From Schlesneria sp. (lineage in GTDB: Bacteria; Planctomycetota; Planctomycetia; Planctomycetales; Planctomycetaceae): a DNA stretch of 64,000 nt. The translations under genes were made by a program, and so were the position numbers. Of the stretch, positions 53,001 through 61,942 are shown piece after piece. Where the stretch lies: the NCBI GenBank assembly GCA_028291515.1, contig JAQGHU010000114.1, forward strand, positions 186,001 through 250,000, in the 5' to 3' direction. The notes under the pieces were generated by a model, which was not told the origin of the DNA, made no database searches, and saw nothing but the letters and a program-made list of their open reading frames with translations. Each line of letters opens with the position of its first letter. Positions within the stretch are counted from its first letter, which is position 1.

Positions 53001-53461
53001 GGCCGATGCGCGCACGCTTCCAGGAATTCATCCGGCCAGATCTCTTCTCGCTTCAGTTCCGAGATGAACGCGGAGACAACGTCGAGAAAGCCCGTCGTCT
53101 GGGTGACCGGTGCGAAATTGACCAGTTGTCCGCGCTGACTAAGGTCTGCCACGATACGGCGCAACAACAGCCTTTTCACGACGGGCGACATCAGCCGATC
53201 CGGCTTGCCAGCCGCCGCCAGAATCTGCTCGGCAAAGATGTCGAATGTCAGGATGTTGGGGGCCAGCTGAACAGGATCGCTTCGGTCCAGCAGTCGCTCC
53301 ACCAGAGTTTGCTGCGTGCGATGGGTAGGGGCGAGCCAGAGGACGCGCCCCGGCCGACGCTCTTCACGCGCTTGCCGCAGCGCGTGACGGTAGTCCGTCA
53401 GCAAACGCTCGGTCTTCCCTGTTCCGGCATCACCTAGCAGCACTGTCAGATTGGATGGCAT
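50087..53461 (-). CDS. AddB-like helicase-nuclease subunit
   Basis: A 1124-residue protein of the AddB/RexB group. It has an N-terminal Walker A LGDAGTGKT (9-17), WLAPTHRTQQTLVERLL and a helicase-like core with VVDGFADFTQTQYEILGKLM and GCVRILDVEQARHLDIPHLF. A C-terminal PD-(D/E)XK nuclease follows: FSATELEAYATCPYRFWA, VRGRIDRVD, and FNVIDYKTGMP. The Cys in TCPYRF and the three in CTGHCPYHTTC can hold the 4Fe-4S cluster typical of AddB. AddAB resects double-strand breaks for recombination. No addA is adjacent in the window; it may lie elsewhere or the protein may act alone. Start ATG 53461 gives the standard N-terminus. Confidence 0.88.
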   Translation of the reverse strand: MPSNLTVLLGDAGTGKTERLLTDYRHALRQAREERRPGRVLWLAPTHRTQQTLVERLLDRSDPVQLAPNILTFDIFAEQILAAAGKPDRLMSPVVKRLLLRRIVADLSQRGQLVNFAPVTQTTGFLDVVSAFISELKREEIWPDEFLEACAHRPPRRAKRDKELGLIYTKYQQHLTKQNWYDSEGRFWLARTVIAEGGKKPFENVQFLVVDGFADFTQTQYEILGKLMEWIPRAVISLPIEESQSRRELFDKPRSTLDRLRRHLPPGTHWQTETLIADRSGWQPGVSTIATSLFANPRSVTPAVDGAGLEVIAATGPLGESQAVAMRIKKLLTAGVRPSQIVVAVRSVMEAGPVWKDYFDQAGIPNWCEAGSALLSSSMIKALFSVLQLELDDWPFSRLMQVLNSNYFQPGWSELSFGRGIRNVGVALRRLKLHAGRDLILRVLGRVSGGITVEEHLEGEWTGDTQAAVASLARNAEVILKRLSQVTERLRQKRTLAEWGDVIASLGRDLGWQQADTAGSAHHQTQRSSTANRDSEDWDLLQRLIRTAGDAERRLVLSADTKSAKLIKLDLAGFTAELRDLLGGEQIKATSDPGGCVRILDVEQARHLDIPHLFIAGLAESSFPLNRSDDCLFGEVERQEFARRGLPLQHREQLQRDEMFLFYSIVTRARSSLTLSYPAVNSKGQPVFASPYLVALRSLFDESALRVAHEGQLDPVPDLDRALTESDLRLLSMSQARAGDTGLFATLCSRPSWIPTANNVLAAIDVNTYRFHERGFTGYEGALDGDANLIALRQRFGGRHQFSATELEAYATCPYRFWASSVLKVDDLATPEEGTDYAARGSLVHLVLAQMLREGLDHSAEELTSRFNELIEQHLAKRFHETDLQRALTHIEGRLLADWGHAFGEQQAAYAEQLTQAWNGGVRSLDPEIPFGSLPGGRESGEAPTNPLLFGTDDDAVQVRGRIDRVDTGVSTGQRVFNVIDYKTGMPPRSNKDELATGRSIQLALYALAVRRLGIAGDDAALYQMGYWSLKATGFKRGYQRDGKLESMNSALVDSLEQTLDEIIPKLAAGIRDGKFIVENADENCTGHCPYHTTCRVNQIRPLALSLNKVGDILNNRDATENQE

Positions 53462-53655
53462 GCAGCGATTGTATGCGAACCGGCGCAAACCGACGAGTCT
53501 GCACGATCACTTCGCGACCGCGATCAAAACGATCCAGTGCGATGATCAAAGTACTGAATCTCGATCGGGTGCCACGGTTTTGGAGTCTTCGACAAGGCCG
53601 TGTCTTTTGACGCACCCTCTTGATTACAGTTCAAGTGCGTCGTCGCTACTCGTCA

Positions 53656-54681
53656 CTATTGATCGCATCTTGATCGAACCAGCGCCGCTGCCGTGCGGAC
53701 CGCCTCGATAAACCCTTCGGCTCGTGCCTGACCTTGCCAGGCGATGTCAAACGCCGTGCCGTGGCTGGGGCTGGTCCTGACGATGGGCAAGCCCAAGGTG
53801 ACGTTTACTGCGCGTTCAAAACCAATGAGTTTCAACGCGATGTGACCCTGGTCATGGTACATCGCCGCAACGCCGTCGAACCCACCGTAAACGGCACGCC
53901 TGAGCAATGCATCTGCCGGAATGGGCCCCGTGGCATTGACGCCTCGGCGTTGCGCTTCCTCGACAGCGGGAGCGATCAACGTTGCTTCTTCGTTGCCGAA
54001 CAAGCCCCCCTCACCGCCGTGAGGGTTCAATGCGCAAACGCCGACGCGAGGCGTCGCGCAGCCCACTTGTTTCAAGAAGCGATCAATCAATTGGATCGTT
54101 TCGACGATGTGGCGGGTATTCAGCAATGCGGGGACGCTCTTGATCGACGTATGCAGCGTGACGTGAGCGACGCCCAGACCGTAGGGCCCCCGTAGCGGTT
54201 CGCCGGGAGGCAGATACAGCATCATTGCGAATTCTTCGACGCCGCATTCTTCAGCCAGGATCTCGGTATGGCCGGGATAGTCAAGGCCCCCTGCATGCAA
54301 AGCCGCTTTGTTCAAGGGGGCCGTCGTGATCGCATCCAGCTTCGATTGCAGCGTGGCCCGCGTCGAAGCGACCAGATAGTCATAGGCGGCACGACCAGCA
54401 CGCCCATCAATCTTCCCAATCGGAATGGCAGAGGCATCAACGTCCGAAGGGTTCCAGCAGAGGATTCCTTCTGCGTTCCACGAGATGTCCTCGAGATTCG
54501 TCAACGGCGCAATTCTGGCGTTGGCCCCGATCAACGACAACGCTCGCCGAAACACCTCGGGATGACCGACAACAATCGGCCGACAGCAACCCAGCACGCG
54601 CTCGTCGATGACGGCGCGAGCCACAATCTCGGGGCCGACCCCCGCGACGTCACCAAGCGTCAATGCAATTCGCGGAGACAT
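53656..54681 (-). CDS. pdxA: 4-hydroxythreonine-4-phosphate dehydrogenase
   Basis: Oxidises 4-phosphohydroxy-L-threonine in vitamin B6 synthesis. The 341-residue length is normal. Seen: IALTLGDVAGVGPEIVARAV at the N-terminus (usually T.GDP.GIGPE; here DVAGVGPE), PLNKAALHAGGLDYPGHTEI with a metal-binding His, LNPHGGEGGLFGNEE with the next, and MYHDQGHIALKLIGFE with the third. The Asp-Pro to Asp-Val change at the N-terminal motif is a small departure. ATG 54681. It lies between the AddB-like and RfbC genes with gaps of about 200 bases on both sides. Confidence 0.94.
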   Translation of the reverse strand: MSPRIALTLGDVAGVGPEIVARAVIDERVLGCCRPIVVGHPEVFRRALSLIGANARIAPLTNLEDISWNAEGILCWNPSDVDASAIPIGKIDGRAGRAAYDYLVASTRATLQSKLDAITTAPLNKAALHAGGLDYPGHTEILAEECGVEEFAMMLYLPPGEPLRGPYGLGVAHVTLHTSIKSVPALLNTRHIVETIQLIDRFLKQVGCATPRVGVCALNPHGGEGGLFGNEEATLIAPAVEEAQRRGVNATGPIPADALLRRAVYGGFDGVAAMYHDQGHIALKLIGFERAVNVTLGLPIVRTSPSHGTAFDIAWQGQARAEGFIEAVRTAAALVRSRCDQ

Positions 54682-54886
54682 CAGAAACTGGCTCCGTCAG
54701 GAAGACATCGACAACGCAAGCCCGTCATGCCAACGGTGCATAAGTCACGAAGGACCGCGCCGGCTTGATCGCCACGAACAGCCGTGCCACTGGTTGGCCG
54801 CTTCGGACAACCAGTGCGATTGTGCCGTCGTGTTAAAAAAGGATCGTGATTCTTCGTGCTAATCCTTTTCAAACAACATCGATGAG

Positions 54887-55429
54887 TCATGCGAACGTCT
54901 CGACATCGCATAGCAATAGGCCACGCTCGTCTTTGGCGGAGAGAATGCGAGGTTCCACTTGCGGCCATTGGATGTTTAACGCCGGGTCGTTCCATCGCAA
55001 CGTTCGTTCGTCCGCTGGATTATAGACTCGCGTGCATTTATAAGCGAAATCGGCGATCTCGGACGTGACGCAGAATCCATGCGCGAATCCTGCAGGCACG
55101 TACAACTGGCGATGATTCTCTTCGCTCAATAAAAAACCGACTGCCCGTCCAAAGGTGGGCGAGCTTCGACGTAAATCGACTGCCACGTCATAAACTTCGC
55201 CGCGAGTCACCTGGACCAGCTTTCCCTGCGGCTGTGTGATTTGGTAGTGCAAACCGCGCAGCGTCCCTCTGCAAGATCGCGAATAGTTATCCTGCACGAA
55301 TTCGGCATCAATACCGGCCGCCGCGTATCGCTCTTTGTGGTAACCCTCGAAAAAGAACCCTCGCGAGTCCCCAAACACTTTGGGCTCGATAATTAACAAG
55401 CCTGAAAGCTCGGACGCGATCACATTCAT
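54887..55429 (-). CDS. rfbC: dTDP-4-dehydrorhamnose 3,5-epimerase
   Basis: A cupin-fold epimerase of 180 residues in the dTDP-L-rhamnose pathway. Seen: LLIIEPKVFGDSRGFFFEGY, FVQDNYSRSCRGTLRGLHYQ with the catalytic His, GKLVQVTRGEVYDVAVDLRR with the catalytic Asp partner, and YVPAGFAHGFCV. ATG 55429. The other rhamnose genes (rfbA, rfbB, rfbD) are not in this window, and the gene is 24 kb from the polysaccharide locus, so it may serve either that glycan or another surface sugar. Confidence 0.94.
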   Translation of the reverse strand: MNVIASELSGLLIIEPKVFGDSRGFFFEGYHKERYAAAGIDAEFVQDNYSRSCRGTLRGLHYQITQPQGKLVQVTRGEVYDVAVDLRRSSPTFGRAVGFLLSEENHRQLYVPAGFAHGFCVTSEIADFAYKCTRVYNPADERTLRWNDPALNIQWPQVEPRILSAKDERGLLLCDVETFA

Positions 55430-55625
55430 CGAGCGAGAATCCGGTCAGGAGTGAAGTTGGTCAGACACTGACGTACGATAGTCCAGACGCACCCAAAGTG
55501 CAAAAGGGATCAAGCGACATCGTATTCGGGATCCCACGCGATACACGTGCGGTGTGTCCGGGTATTTTATGTATTTGTCCCTTAGGGTTTCGTAAAGTTC
55601 GCTGGCAGAAACAGGAAGGGTTGAT

Positions 55626-57344
55626 GTGAAGCCGATTTCCTTCTTTTGTTTGTCCGTTGGATTCGCCATCGCCAATACGATGCGAGTGTTTGCGCAGCCC
55701 GCTGATCTAGTCTTCACCAATGCGGCTGTCTATACGGTAGACGCAAATCGCACCTGGGCCGAGGCCGTTGCGATCAAGGGTGAACGTATCACGTACGTGG
55801 GGGTGACTGCCGGAGTCGCAAAGTGGATCGGTCCCGAAACTCGCGTCATCGACGCCGCTGGAAAGATGCTGCTCCCCGGCTTTCACGATTCGCACGTCCA
55901 TCTAGTGGGTGGCGGCGTGGAGATGGGTGAATGTGACATCAACGGGCTGACGAAGCTGGATGAAATTCTGAAAGCGATCGAGACGTTTGCTTCGCAGCAT
56001 CCAGAAAAAGTCTGGATTCGCGGGGGCGGCTGGCCCTTGACGCTGAATGGCGGGAATCCCCGTAAGGAGATCCTCGACAAGCTCGTGGCCGACCGGCCTG
56101 TCGTCATCGAGGCCTTCGACGGACACTCGACATGGGTGAACTCCAAAGCCCTCGAATTGGCTGGAATTACGAAAGAGACGCCCGATCCACCACGCGGCCG
56201 CATCGAACGCGATGAAAAGACCGGTGAACCGACGGGGACACTGCGGGAATCGGCGATTCGGTTGGTGACTAATAAGATCCCCCCCTACACGGCCGAAGAT
56301 TACACGATCGGCCTGCGACGCGGACTGAAAGAGGCCAATCGCGTCGGCATCACCTCGGTTCAAGAAGCGGCCATTCGCGACGGGCATCTGGCTGCGTATG
56401 CCGCTCTGGAAAAGTCAGGTGAACTCACCGTCAAGGCGGTCGGAGCGTTGCAGATCGAGCCCGAGAAGATGGGGACGCAGGTGCCCCAATTTGTGGAATG
56501 GCGCGAGAAATTTCGGACATCCCGCTTCCGCCCCACGGCGGTGAAGATCTTCCTGGACGGCGTGATCGAATCGCAGACGGCCGCATTGATTGAACCCTAC
56601 GCAGGCGGTGACAAGCGAGGTTGGCTGAACATCGAGCCCGAAGTTCTCAAGCCACTGGCGGCTGATCTGGATCGCTTGGGATTCCAAATTCATATTCATG
56701 CGATTGGCGATCGCGCGATTCAGTCTTCTTTCGATGCGTTCGAGTTTGCTCGTGCTCGCAACGGCAGTCGAGACTCCCGACATCACATCGCTCACATTCA
56801 GCTTTTCGATCCCCAAGATATCGCACGTTTCCGTCATTTGGGCGTCGTCGCGAATTTTCAGCCACTCTGGGCCAGTGCCGATGAGTACATTGTTCAAATG
56901 ACCGAACCCGTGCTCGGCCCCAAGCGGTCTCGCTGGCTGTATCCCATTCGTAGCGTCGCGAACAGCGGCGCGGTCATCGCTGCCGGCAGCGATTGGTCGG
57001 TCAGTTCGATCAATCCGCTGGATGCAATCCAGGTCGCCGTCACACGCCGCGGATTGGAAGAAGAACCCGGCCCACCGTGGCTTCCAGAGGAGATCGTGGA
57101 TCTGCCGCTGATGCTGGCGGCCTACACGATCAACGGAGCATATGTGAATTTCCAGGAACGAGAGACGGGGTCAATCGAAGTCGGCAAGGCGGCGGATCTG
57201 GTCGTGTTGAATCGAAACCTGTTTGATGTTCCCAAGCATGAGATCCACCAGACAAAGGTATTGCTGACGTTATTGGACGGCAAAGAGGTCTATCGAGATC
57301 CGACCTATGAGCCCAGCAACGACGTTGCTACTGAGGAAAAATGA
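55626..57344 (+). CDS. Exported amidohydrolase (YtcJ-type)
   Basis: A metal-dependent hydrolase of 572 residues with a signal peptide (FFCLSVGFAIANTMRVFA). Metal ligands: HDSHVH (HxH, about 84-89), a Lys/His region in PTAVKIFLDGVIES, HIHAIGDRA, and the Asp in AAGSDWSVSSINPL. This is the YtcJ/N-substituted-formamide deformylase-like subgroup (amidohydrolase_3). The substrate cannot be told. GTG 55626 has GGAAGGG upstream. It is monocistronic by position: divergent from rfbC and convergent with truB, which it overlaps by 17 bases. Confidence 0.88.
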   Translation: MKPISFFCLSVGFAIANTMRVFAQPADLVFTNAAVYTVDANRTWAEAVAIKGERITYVGVTAGVAKWIGPETRVIDAAGKMLLPGFHDSHVHLVGGGVEMGECDINGLTKLDEILKAIETFASQHPEKVWIRGGGWPLTLNGGNPRKEILDKLVADRPVVIEAFDGHSTWVNSKALELAGITKETPDPPRGRIERDEKTGEPTGTLRESAIRLVTNKIPPYTAEDYTIGLRRGLKEANRVGITSVQEAAIRDGHLAAYAALEKSGELTVKAVGALQIEPEKMGTQVPQFVEWREKFRTSRFRPTAVKIFLDGVIESQTAALIEPYAGGDKRGWLNIEPEVLKPLAADLDRLGFQIHIHAIGDRAIQSSFDAFEFARARNGSRDSRHHIAHIQLFDPQDIARFRHLGVVANFQPLWASADEYIVQMTEPVLGPKRSRWLYPIRSVANSGAVIAAGSDWSVSSINPLDAIQVAVTRRGLEEEPGPPWLPEEIVDLPLMLAAYTINGAYVNFQERETGSIEVGKAADLVVLNRNLFDVPKHEIHQTKVLLTLLDGKEVYRDPTYEPSNDVATEEK

Positions 57345-58212
57345 TGTGCGGCTGCAATCGCGCAGGCGATTCCTCGAACCGAGCAATTCCGATCAGTTGT
57401 CGATCGGCATCGATCAATGCGACCTCTGTATCTAGACCAGAAGCTGACAGCGAACCGGTCTCGATCGTTCGCCCCTGCCTCAGGGCTCGAAGTTCGTCGG
57501 CGTCCACGATCCGTTGTGGGAATTCCGCAACGGCAGTCAGCGCCGGTTGCAGCGCTAATCGCAGGCGAGCTTCGTCGAGATCGGCGAAGGGGACGGCATC
57601 TTCAATGCGGCAAGGTCCTACCGATAACCGCCGAAGCGAGGTCATGATCGCGCCGCAGCCAAAATGCTCACCCAAATCGCGGCCGATTGAGCGGACATAG
57701 GTTCCCGAACCGCATTCGATCTCCAACTCAAAATTCGGCGGATTGAATTGCGTGACGCGGATCGAATGGACTTCGACCGGACGCGCATCGATTTCCACAG
57801 TTTCTCCTTGGCGAGCTAGCTTATACGCACGTTGGCCGCCCACATGCACCGCGGAAAACTGAGGGGGAACTTGCAATATCGTCCCGACAAATTGAGCCAC
57901 GGCATCAGTAAGCATCTGCTCAGTGATGTGCGTCCAGACACCTCCCTCTGTGATCTGGCCATCCACATCATCGGTATTGCTGCGAACGCCCAATCGGAAC
58001 TGTCCAATGTAGCGTTTTCGACCTTGCTGAAGGTAGGTAATCAAACGCGTCGCCGAACCGACAGCGACAGCGAGAACCCCTGTGGCGAGCGGGTCCAGTG
58101 TCCCCGCGTGACCGGTCTTGGCCGGACGCACGATTTTTGCCACCTTGTCTACAATCTGGCGTGACGTCAAGCCGGGTGGCTTGTCGATGGTCACGATTCC
58201 GCACCAAACCAT
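57328..58212 (-). CDS. truB: tRNA pseudouridine-55 synthase
   Basis: Makes pseudouridine 55 in the T loop of tRNAs. The length of 294 residues is usual. Seen: GIVTIDKPPGLTSRQIVDKV, the catalytic block KTGHAGTLDPLATGVL with Asp40, KRYIGQFRLGVRSNTDDVDG, and GSGTYVRSIGRDLGE. Start ATG 58212 has GGAG five bases upstream and gives the family N-terminus; the frame is open to 58392, but those 60 codons have no match. rbfA and infB, frequent partners, are not adjacent. Confidence 0.95.
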   Translation of the reverse strand: MVWCGIVTIDKPPGLTSRQIVDKVAKIVRPAKTGHAGTLDPLATGVLAVAVGSATRLITYLQQGRKRYIGQFRLGVRSNTDDVDGQITEGGVWTHITEQMLTDAVAQFVGTILQVPPQFSAVHVGGQRAYKLARQGETVEIDARPVEVHSIRVTQFNPPNFELEIECGSGTYVRSIGRDLGEHFGCGAIMTSLRRLSVGPCRIEDAVPFADLDEARLRLALQPALTAVAEFPQRIVDADELRALRQGRTIETGSLSASGLDTEVALIDADRQLIGIARFEESPARLQPHIIFPQ

Positions 58213-58390
58213 GATGACTCCGAAAAACAATTCGACGAACGAGCTACAGAGAACCGTTTGATTCTTGCGCCGAGCGTGAACTTTCGTGTGAGCTGATTGA
58301 CCCTTCCAACTGTGGACTTCTATACTGCGTATGTCTGCCCACAGCCACCTCGAGTTGATCTTGATGAGTTGAATTCGCGGGTCAGCGATC

Positions 58391-58807
58391 ATGTCCTTTC
58401 CATCGCATCGTAAGCCTCTTCTGACACGCCCTACTTTAGGGTTTGCGTGGATACTGTCGATTGCGCTGTCAAGTCTCGGGACGACGATAGCGTCGGCCAG
58501 TTGCGGGGACTACCTGCATCAGATGGTTAGCGATGTTCCCACCTCTTCAGTGCGAGAAATTCCCGGTAAACCGGAGTCACCGCGGCCCGCGGTTCCCTGC
58601 ACCGGGCCAGCCTGCAAGAACGCACCCGCCCTACCGGACATGCCGTCATCGGTTGATGTTCGCTTCTACTTCACAGATCGCCTGGCCGTTGAATGCCACT
58701 CATTGTTCAATCTGCTCGAAACGGGAGAGCAGTTCTCGCGCAATGAGGCCGTTCTGCTTCCCGAAGGTCACCGCGCCGGGCTTGAACGCCCACCCCGAAT
58801 CGCTTGA
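58391..58807 (+). CDS. Small secreted protein with paired cysteines, next to the cytochrome cluster
   Basis: A 138-residue protein with a signal peptide (GFAWILSIALSSLGTTIASA) and a short mature part. It contains SCGDYLHQMV, then VPCTGPACKNAP (C-x5-C) and AVECHSLFN near the end. It has no CXXCH. The CGDYLH/C-T-G-P-x-C pattern appears in unannotated planctomycete proteins that I recall next to multihaem cytochromes; this is recognition only. It lies 138 bases before the cytochrome gene and reads the same way. A redox or assembly role is possible but not shown. Confidence 0.65.
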   Translation: MSFPSHRKPLLTRPTLGFAWILSIALSSLGTTIASASCGDYLHQMVSDVPTSSVREIPGKPESPRPAVPCTGPACKNAPALPDMPSSVDVRFYFTDRLAVECHSLFNLLETGEQFSRNEAVLLPEGHRAGLERPPRIA

Positions 58808-58945
58808 TGGGACTCTCCAGATTTGGAGTGTTGATACGTTAATGGGGATGCCGCCGCAGTTGCAAATAGACAATCGCGCCGGCGCAATCCTGACGTTCCG
58901 ATCAAGCTGATCTCGAATAGCCATCTCAATTGGGTGGAGTTTTTC

Positions 58946-61843
58946 ATGTCTGACGCAATTTCTCCGGCAGCGCCTAAGCCGCTGCGCCGTACATACATCC
59001 CCGCTGTGGGGCCTCGTCTACGCATTCTGATGTGGTTCGTCTTTATTCTGGTGGCTGTCTTGGGGGCCAATTCGGTTTATCTGGGTGGAGTGACCTTCCT
59101 GAGCTGGAGTTCCGGTCGCACCTACGAAAACTGGTTCTACATGCTGATGTTCGCAGGACATCTCGTCCTCGGCTTGTTGCTGGTCGTCCCGTTCGTCTTG
59201 TTTCTGGGAGTCCACCTGCTGAATACCCGACTGCGAAAGAACAAGCGGGCGATTCGCGTCGGATATGCGCTGTTAGTGGCGTCGATTGCCGTACTGATTT
59301 CCGGGTTGCTGCTAATGCGAGTCGACCTGGGTGGGTCGTCGGCACTGGTCATCAAGAATCAAGCGACCCGATCGTTGATCTATTGGGCGCATGTGGCCGC
59401 ACCCTTGTCCTGTTTGTGGCTGTACTGGCTGCATCGCCTGGCTGGTCCGAAAATCAAGTGGAAGTATGGCACCGGTTATTTGGCCATGACGGGTGTGGCC
59501 GCGGGCGGGATGATCCTGCTGCACAATCAGGATCCACGCAACTGGAATCAGGCGGGCCCCAAGGAAGGCGAGAAATACTTCTTCCCGTCACTCGCGCGAA
59601 CATCAACAGGCAACTTCATTCCGGCCGAAGCCCTGATGAATGATGACTACTGCCTGAAGTGCCACCAGGATGCCTACAAGGGGTGGTTCCACAGTTCGCA
59701 CCATTTCAGTTCGTTCAACAATCCGGCTTATCTGGCCAGCGTCCGGGAAACGCGTGATGTCTCCTTGAAGCGAGACGGCAATGTGCAGGCCTCGCGCTGG
59801 TGTGCGGGTTGCCACGATCCGGCACCGTTCTTCAGTGGAGCGTTCGACGATCCCAAGTTTGATGACGTGAACCATCCGACCTCTCAAGCGGGAATTACGT
59901 GTACCACGTGCCATTCGATCGTCCATGTGAACAGCACCCGCGGGAACGCCGATTATACGATCGAAAACCCCGAGCACTACCCGTTTGCCTACAGCGACAA
60001 TGCCATGCTGCAATGGGTCAACAATCAACTGGTCAAGGCCAAGCCGGCCCTGCATAAGAAGACCTTCTTGAAGGATCTGCATAAGTCAGCCGAGTTCTGT
60101 TCGACCTGTCATAAGGTGCATCTGCCGTACGAACTGAATCACTACAAGGAATTTCTTCGCGGTCAGAATCACTACGACCCGTATCTGTTGAGCGGCGTGT
60201 CAGGCCACGGAGCACGCAGCTTCTACTATCCCGAAAAAGCAGTCCAAAACTGCGCCGGCTGTCACATGCCTGCGAAAGAATCGAGTGATTTTGGTGCCAA
60301 ACTATTTGCCGACGCCAAGAACCCCAGCATTCATAACCATCTGTTCCCAACTGCCAACACTGGCTTAGCCTGGCTGAAAAATTCGCCGGAAACGATTGCC
60401 GCTCATCAGGAGTTCCTCAAAGGTAAGCTACGAGTTGACATCTTCGGTGTGAAAGAAGGGGGTGAGATCAGCGGGAAGTTGCATGCACCGCTGCGACCCG
60501 AAGTTCCCGCCCTGAAGCCGGGGCAGTCGTATCTACTCGAGACGGTCGTGCGGACACTAAAAATGGGCCATCCGTTTACCCAAGGGACTGTCGACTCCAA
60601 CGAAGTATGGCTCGATGTGACAGTGACCAGTGGTGATCGCGTCATTGGTCGCAACGGTGGGATCGACGACCAGAGCTCCGTCGATCCTTGGTCCCACTTC
60701 ATTAACGTGTTCATGCTCGACAAGGACGGCAATCGCATCGATCGCCGAAATCCTCAAGACATCTTCGTCCCGCTGTACAACAATCAGATCCCGCCTGGAG
60801 CCGCCGGGACGATTCACTACAGCTTGGCTGTGCCGCCCGATATCACTGAACCGATCACGGTCGAAGTGAAGTTGCAGTATCGAAAGTTTGACAAGACCTA
60901 TACCGACTTCTTCACGAGCAAGGCTCGACCCGGTGATGCACCGATTCGTGGTCACAAGCCGGGTGAGCCGTACGTCAACGAGTTGCCGATCACGACGCTC
61001 TGCTCCGATAAAATCACCTTCCCAATTGATGGCAGTTCGGTGATTGTCGAGAACGCCAAGGTCGAAATCCCCGTCTGGCAGCGCTGGAACGACTATGGAA
61101 TCGGTCTGTTTCTCAAGGGCAAGGCGGAACTGCGGCAAGCGGCAGACGCCTTCACGACATTAGAAGGACTGACAGAGGCTGCTCGCTATGATGGGGCACT
61201 AAATCTCGCTCGCGTGCTGCATCGCGAAGGCCGCTTGGACGAAGCAACGGCAGCACTCGAACGGGCGGCAGAGTTCAAACAACCGGCCGCTCCAGAATGG
61301 ACTGTGGCCTGGCTCAGCGGTGTGATCAACCGTGAACAGGGACACTTGGAAGAGGCCGAGAAAAACTTCCGTAAGGTGTTGGAAGACCGAAGTCCAGAAC
61401 GAACCGCGCGCGGCTTCGACTTCAGTCTCGATTACGAAGTGATCGAACTTCTGGGCCAGACGTTATTCGAACAAGCCAAACAGGTGCGAGACCCCGCGCG
61501 CCGGGCGGAACGAGACGCCCTGCTGAAAGAGTCGATTACAGCCTATGAAAAAGTTCTGAAGCTCGATTCCGAAAACGTCGGGGCCCACTATGGTTTGCAG
61601 TTGGTCTATCAGGATCTGGGCGATGAGGCCAAAGCGGCCGAGCATGCGAAACGACACGCTCGCTTCAAACCAGACGATAACGCCCGCGACGTTGCATTCG
61701 AAAAAGCACGACGAAAATATCCGGCTGCCGCGAAGGCATCCGAGCCGCTAGTGATTTATCCTCTCAATCGATCAGGTGCACCTGGGTTGCAGGTGGCTGG
61801 ACCGCCGAAAAGAGCCGATGCTGCCAAGCCCGGCGACGATTAG
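58946..61843 (+). CDS. Membrane-anchored five-haem cytochrome c with C-terminal TPRs
   Basis: A 965-residue protein. Five membrane segments lie in the first 190 residues (LMWFVFILVAVLGANSVYL; FYMLMFAGHLVLGLLLVV; VGYALLVASIAVLISGLLL; YWAHVAAPLSCLWLYWL; YLAMTGVAAGGMILL). A periplasmic part has five c-haem motifs: CLKCH 236, CAGCH 286, CTTCH 319, CSTCH 385, CAGCH 436. A beta-rich region (about 480-700) and TPR-like repeats (about 715-930; AANERAAEF-like helices such as EGRLDEATAALERAAEF) follow. Start ATG 58946 has GGAG six bases upstream. It is probably an electron carrier from the membrane quinone pool or a multihaem assembly. The next gene (CRTAC1) reads on after 99 bases. Confidence 0.9.
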   Translation: MSDAISPAAPKPLRRTYIPAVGPRLRILMWFVFILVAVLGANSVYLGGVTFLSWSSGRTYENWFYMLMFAGHLVLGLLLVVPFVLFLGVHLLNTRLRKNKRAIRVGYALLVASIAVLISGLLLMRVDLGGSSALVIKNQATRSLIYWAHVAAPLSCLWLYWLHRLAGPKIKWKYGTGYLAMTGVAAGGMILLHNQDPRNWNQAGPKEGEKYFFPSLARTSTGNFIPAEALMNDDYCLKCHQDAYKGWFHSSHHFSSFNNPAYLASVRETRDVSLKRDGNVQASRWCAGCHDPAPFFSGAFDDPKFDDVNHPTSQAGITCTTCHSIVHVNSTRGNADYTIENPEHYPFAYSDNAMLQWVNNQLVKAKPALHKKTFLKDLHKSAEFCSTCHKVHLPYELNHYKEFLRGQNHYDPYLLSGVSGHGARSFYYPEKAVQNCAGCHMPAKESSDFGAKLFADAKNPSIHNHLFPTANTGLAWLKNSPETIAAHQEFLKGKLRVDIFGVKEGGEISGKLHAPLRPEVPALKPGQSYLLETVVRTLKMGHPFTQGTVDSNEVWLDVTVTSGDRVIGRNGGIDDQSSVDPWSHFINVFMLDKDGNRIDRRNPQDIFVPLYNNQIPPGAAGTIHYSLAVPPDITEPITVEVKLQYRKFDKTYTDFFTSKARPGDAPIRGHKPGEPYVNELPITTLCSDKITFPIDGSSVIVENAKVEIPVWQRWNDYGIGLFLKGKAELRQAADAFTTLEGLTEAARYDGALNLARVLHREGRLDEATAALERAAEFKQPAAPEWTVAWLSGVINREQGHLEEAEKNFRKVLEDRSPERTARGFDFSLDYEVIELLGQTLFEQAKQVRDPARRAERDALLKESITAYEKVLKLDSENVGAHYGLQLVYQDLGDEAKAAEHAKRHARFKPDDNARDVAFEKARRKYPAAAKASEPLVIYPLNRSGAPGLQVAGPPKRADAAKPGDD

Positions 61844-61942
61844 GTTGTTGTCTGCCTGTTGTCAGGAAATGTTGGGTCCCCCGCAACGTCAAAGATTCGC
61901 GATGGCAAGCATCGCTGTCCAATAGCTCAGGAATTCCGGCTC

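Noticed and set aside
52496-53437. 313-codon plus-strand frame
   Set aside because: It is antisense to the N-terminal ATPase part of the AddB-like gene.
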